Assembly: GCA_900549005.1 (NCBI GenBank)
Contig: URMT01000063.1
Coordinates: forward strand, 1 to 9,269
Length of the DNA stretch: 9,269 nucleotides
Reading direction: 5' to 3'
DNA from: an uncultured Eubacteriales bacterium
GTDB lineage: Bacteria > Bacillota > Clostridia > Christensenellales > Borkfalkiaceae
The notes under the pieces were generated by a model. It was given only the letters and a program-made list of their open reading frames with translations, was not told the origin of the DNA and did no database searches. A program made the position numbers and the translations under genes. Position 1 is the first letter of the stretch, and each line of letters opens with the position of its first letter. Of the stretch, positions 7,137-9,269 are shown piece after piece.

Positions 7137-7754
7137 TTATTTACTTTTGTTTGCCGCAACAATTTTCTTGACTGCAATGCTTACTGCCGAACCGACAACA
7201 AAGCAAGCAATGATTTCAAGAATGCAGTTGATTGAAAGAGCAGGGATAACCACGGCTGTGATTACATTAAGTCCCATAACTTCGATACTGCCGAAAAGGA
7301 TTGCCATAAAGCCAAGGAAGAAGGCTGTGTTCATAACAGGGCAGAGTATGGTAGCAATAAGGTCGTTAAGATTGAACTTGCCTACAGTTTTACCTTCAAA
7401 TACCTTGCCCAGACCTTTTGCGATAAGTCCTGTGAACCAACCCATAAGAGCTCGTGCAACAACACAAATTATAAAGGTGTAAAACCAGTTGATTGAAAGC
7501 ATTGCCGTGCCGAATGCGTCCATACCAAAGCATTGTACAAAGCTTGTGATACCAAAGAGTGTGCCGAGAATCAATCCTGCTGTAGGACCGAGAACGGTTG
7601 CACCGATTGCAATCGGAATGCAAAGGAATGAAATGGAAAGCGCACCGATCTTCAGATATCCGAGCGGTGTGAGCGCCATTACAAGCGTCAATGCGATAAG
7701 CACTGCAAGAATAACCATTCTTTGCACCTTTGAAAAGTTTCCTGTCTTATTCAT
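7137..7754 (-). CDS. ECF transporter S component, probably for pantothenate (PanT-like)
   Basis: S components are small membrane proteins that bind one vitamin and dock on a shared energy module (EcfA, EcfA', EcfT), which is not encoded here. The 205-residue protein has about six hydrophobic segments, near residues 12-31, 38-55, 56-72, 83-106, 132-156 and 162-196, and a basic tail (VKKIVAANKSK). A short charged N-terminus (MNKTGNFSKVQR) precedes the first helix, and the GATVLGPTAGLILGTLFG stretch (51-68) is typical of the ECF S superfamily. It lacks the PVPxTLQ-like stretch I would expect in BioY. The substrate is inferred: coaX, pantothenate kinase, lies directly upstream on the same strand, and clostridial proteins of this kind are often predicted to be PanT. 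The ATG has a very strong ribosome site, AGGAGGAA (7768-7761), 6 bases away. Riboflavin or another vitamin remains possible. Confidence 0.85.
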   Translation of the reverse strand: MNKTGNFSKVQRMVILAVLIALTLVMALTPLGYLKIGALSISFLCIPIAIGATVLGPTAGLILGTLFGITSFVQCFGMDAFGTAMLSINWFYTFIICVVARALMGWFTGLIAKGLGKVFEGKTVGKFNLNDLIATILCPVMNTAFFLGFMAILFGSIEVMGLNVITAVVIPALSINCILEIIACFVVGSAVSIAVKKIVAANKSK

Positions 7755-7771
7755 AAAAAATTCCTCCTGCT

Positions 7772-7834
7772 GTTTCCCTGCTCATTTTCCGCAGGTGAAA
7801 CGCAAATAATATTTACAAGGGGAGAACCCCGTTG
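7772..7834 (-). promoter_or_regulatory. Structured leader of the ECF gene
   Basis: The 124 bases between coaX and the ECF gene fold into two hairpins on the minus strand. The first is CAA-C-GGGG, TTCT, CCCC-TTG (7834-7816) with one bulged C. The second is GTTTC-A-CCTGC (7801-7791), a 9-base loop, and GCAGG-GAAAC (7781-7772), and it ends 4 bases before the ribosome site at 7768-7761. Neither is followed by a proper T run, so they are not clear terminators. I do not match them to a riboswitch class I know. They may control translation or mark mRNA processing between coaX and the transporter. Confidence 0.4.
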
Positions 7835-7878
7835 CATCAAATTAATAATTCAAAAACAAGTTGTATATTAAATTGTCT

Positions 7879-8646
7879 TTATTTTTTATTTCTCTCGTAA
7901 ATAATTTTGAGTCCGTCAAGAATAATATTTTCATCAAAGATAATATCGTGACGGCAGTTTTTGATTGCAAGCGGAGCAAGACCGCCTGTTGCAATAACCT
8001 TGCATTCTGTCTTGCATTCCTCGTTAAACATATCAACCATTCCGTCAAGCATACAGGCTGTTCCGAACATAATTCCCGAACGAATGCAGTCGGATGTGTT
8101 TGATGAAATTACCTTCTTTGGAGCTTTCATATCAACCGATGAAAGCAATGCGCCGTGATTTGTGAGTGCGTCAAGCGAAATTCCCATACCGGGGGCAATT
8201 GCACCGCCGTGATACGCGTTGCTTGCGTCAACATAGACAATTGCGGTTGCAGTTCCCATAAAAATCATAATGAGAGGACCGCCGTATTTTTCACACGCTC
8301 CCACACAGCCGGCAACGATATCTGCACCCAAGGTTTCGGGATGTTCTATCTTGATGTCAAGACCTGTCTTGAGTCCCGGACCTATGAGCAGACTTTTTTT
8401 GCCTGTAACGGTCATAATCGCACTTCTGAGATTATATGTAAATTTCGGAACAACAGAGCTTATAATAGCGCCGTCAATGCTTTTTGCATCAATGTTGTAA
8501 ATCTGCAAAAATGTGAAAAGTTCAACGGCAAGCTCGTCGCTTGTTTTGTTTTCATCGGTTGAAAAACGGAGTTTGAATTTTAAATTATCTCCGTCAAAAA
8601 TGCCGAGCTTGACATTGGTGTTTCCGACATCGGCCGCAAGCAGCAT
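7879..8646 (-). CDS. coaX: Type III pantothenate kinase
   Basis: CoaX phosphorylates pantothenate, the first step towards coenzyme A, in the cytoplasm. The 255-residue protein has the family length and the ASKHA-type fold. It shows the phosphate loop DVGNTNVKLG (6-15), SSVVPKF (63-69), the GADIVAG motif with Asp109 (107-113), GTATAIVYVD (131-140), GGAIAPGMGISLDAL (147-161), SGIMFG (190-195) and ATGGLAPL (219-226). Residue 129 is Phe in IMIFMGTAT, where the family normally has the Asp of a VDxGTAT motif; GADR is also GADI here. I chose the ATG at 8646-8644 because GGAGGG (8659-8654) lies 7 bases before it. A TTG at 8661 in the same frame would add five residues but overlaps this ribosome site. 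It heads a leftward unit followed by the ECF gene 124 bases on. Function as an active kinase is likely but not certain because of Phe129. Confidence 0.93.
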   Translation of the reverse strand: MLLAADVGNTNVKLGIFDGDNLKFKLRFSTDENKTSDELAVELFTFLQIYNIDAKSIDGAIISSVVPKFTYNLRSAIMTVTGKKSLLIGPGLKTGLDIKIEHPETLGADIVAGCVGACEKYGGPLIMIFMGTATAIVYVDASNAYHGGAIAPGMGISLDALTNHGALLSSVDMKAPKKVISSNTSDCIRSGIMFGTACMLDGMVDMFNEECKTECKVIATGGLAPLAIKNCRHDIIFDENIILDGLKIIYERNKK

Positions 8647-8720
8647 TACTGTTCCCTCCAAACGGTTTTTATAAATATGCTTTTACAAAAGTTTAGATTT
8701 AATCGTATTTTACTTTGCTT

Positions 8721-8748
8721 ATTATATCATAAAAAATTATTTCTTCAA
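8721..8748 (-). promoter_or_regulatory. Promoter of coaX
   Basis: Read on the minus strand, TTGAAG (8748-8743) is followed after 16 bases by TATAAT (8726-8721), with TGA directly before it forming an extended -10. Transcription would start near 8714, giving a leader of about 68 bases. A 12-base palindrome CTTTTACAAAAG (8680-8691) lies inside this leader and could be an operator or just chance in AT-rich DNA. Confidence 0.7.
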
Positions 8749-8797
8749 GGGCGAATTTAAGGAATTTATCCGATTTTTGGAAAATCCGAAAAAATTG

Positions 8798-8825
8798 TTG
8801 AAATTTGCGTTGGATTGTGTATAAT
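8798..8825 (+). promoter_or_regulatory. Promoter of the transketolase gene
   Basis: TTGAAA (8798-8803) and TATAAT (8820-8825) are 16 bases apart, so transcription would begin near 8832 and leave a leader of about 57 bases. It points away from the coaX promoter, and the two -35 boxes are 49 bases apart. A small inverted repeat, GATTTT-TGG-AAAATC (8772-8786), sits between the two promoters. Confidence 0.7.
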
Positions 8826-8888
8826 TAAAATAGGTGTGTATAACACGGTCATGTATTACGCAAAATTCTGAAAGGAATGGTTTATTAA

Positions 8889-9269
8889 ATGGACAGTTCA
8901 GAAATCAAGCAGCTCCGAATTCTTGCCGCAAGGTCAAGAATGGGCGCAATTCTCGGCACTTACCACGCCAAATCAGGTCATCCCGGCGGATCGCTTTCGG
9001 CAGCAGATATTTTCACATATCTCTACTTTAAGGAAATGAATGTTGATCCTAAAAACCCCGATATGCAGGACAGAGATCGTTTTGTTCTTTCAAAAGGTCA
9101 CTGCTGTCCGGCTCTTTATGCAACACTTGCACTCAAGGGCTTTTTTGAATGGGACGAGCTTACAAAGCTCCGTCATGTAGGCGCTATGCTTCAGGGACAT
9201 CCCGATATGAAGGGTACTCCCGGTATTGATATGAGTACAGGCTCACTCGGTCAGGGTATTTCGGCTGGC
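8889..9269 (+). CDS. Transketolase N-terminal subunit, partial (cut at window edge)
   Basis: The first 127 residues of a thiamine-diphosphate enzyme that moves two-carbon units between sugar phosphates in the non-oxidative pentose phosphate pathway. The motifs are YHAKSGHPGGSLSAAD (25-40), DRDRFVLSKGHCCPALYA (61-78), QGHPDMKGTPGID (102-114) and STGSLGQGISAG (116-127). His26, His71 and His104 fit the catalytic and cofactor-site histidines of transketolase (His30, His69, His103 in yeast). The short N-terminus and sequence style fit the separate N-terminal subunit of split clostridial transketolases, whose partner would lie downstream, but the gene is cut and this cannot be confirmed. The ATG is preceded by AAAGGA (8871-8876) at a longish spacing of 12. 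An ATG at 8877 reads only two more codons to a stop. No upstream extension is needed. Confidence 0.95.
   Translation, partial: MDSSEIKQLRILAARSRMGAILGTYHAKSGHPGGSLSAADIFTYLYFKEMNVDPKNPDMQDRDRFVLSKGHCCPALYATLALKGFFEWDELTKLRHVGAMLQGHPDMKGTPGIDMSTGSLGQGISAG

Noticed and set aside
7137..7754. BioY biotin transporter, suggested by the neighbouring birA
   Set aside because: The protein lacks the PVPxTLQ-like stretch I expect in BioY and lies directly behind coaX, which points to pantothenate instead.
7816..7834. GGGG-CCCC hairpin after coaX as a terminator
   Set aside because: The stem is short with a bulge and no T run follows on the minus strand, so it is kept only as part of the structured leader.
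8647..8661. TTG start of coaX, five residues longer
   Set aside because: It overlaps GGAGGG, the ribosome site for the ATG at 8646, and the shorter form begins like other CoaX proteins.

Overview
The window looks like chromosomal DNA of an anaerobic Firmicute of the Clostridia type, possibly a contig assembled from a gut metagenome. The evidence is a single-chain PurL with a PurS-like start, a type III pantothenate kinase next to a BirA with a DNA-binding domain, an ECF-type vitamin transporter S component, and a transketolase whose first 127 codons resemble the separate N-terminal subunit common in Clostridia. No rRNA, tRNA, CRISPR array or transposase is visible, and no gene-free stretch exceeds 300 bases.

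Region 1 (1-5383, + strand) is the end of a de novo purine operon: purD, a 58-residue DUF4177-like protein, and the large purL, closed by a strong hairpin terminator. The genes are 6 and 18 bases apart, so they are probably one transcript with upstream purine genes outside the window. PurD makes GAR. PurL converts the formylated product FGAR to FGAM, with its own glutaminase domain supplying ammonia. The genes for the formylation step between them are not in the window. This block is GC-rich.

Region 2 (5384-5963, + strand) is a very AT-rich two-gene unit with its own good promoter, two small unrecognised proteins (87 aa, acidic; 50 aa, basic) and its own terminator, which also works in reverse for birA.

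Region 3 (5976-8646, - strand) is a cofactor cluster. Transcription starts at an extended -10 promoter upstream of coaX and runs through an ECF S component to a terminator in front of birA. CoaX phosphorylates pantothenate. The S component probably imports pantothenate, judging from its neighbour. BirA attaches biotin to carboxylases and probably represses biotin genes. The bases past the birA stop are full of direct and inverted repeats.

Region 4 (8798-9269, + strand) starts with a promoter divergent from that of coaX and leads into a transketolase N-terminal gene cut by the window edge.

The main oddities are the sharp change in base composition just after purL, the unknown AT-rich gene pair at that boundary, a Phe in CoaX where the family normally has a conserved Asp, the DUF4177-like gene inside the purine operon, and the repeat-rich birA 3' region.
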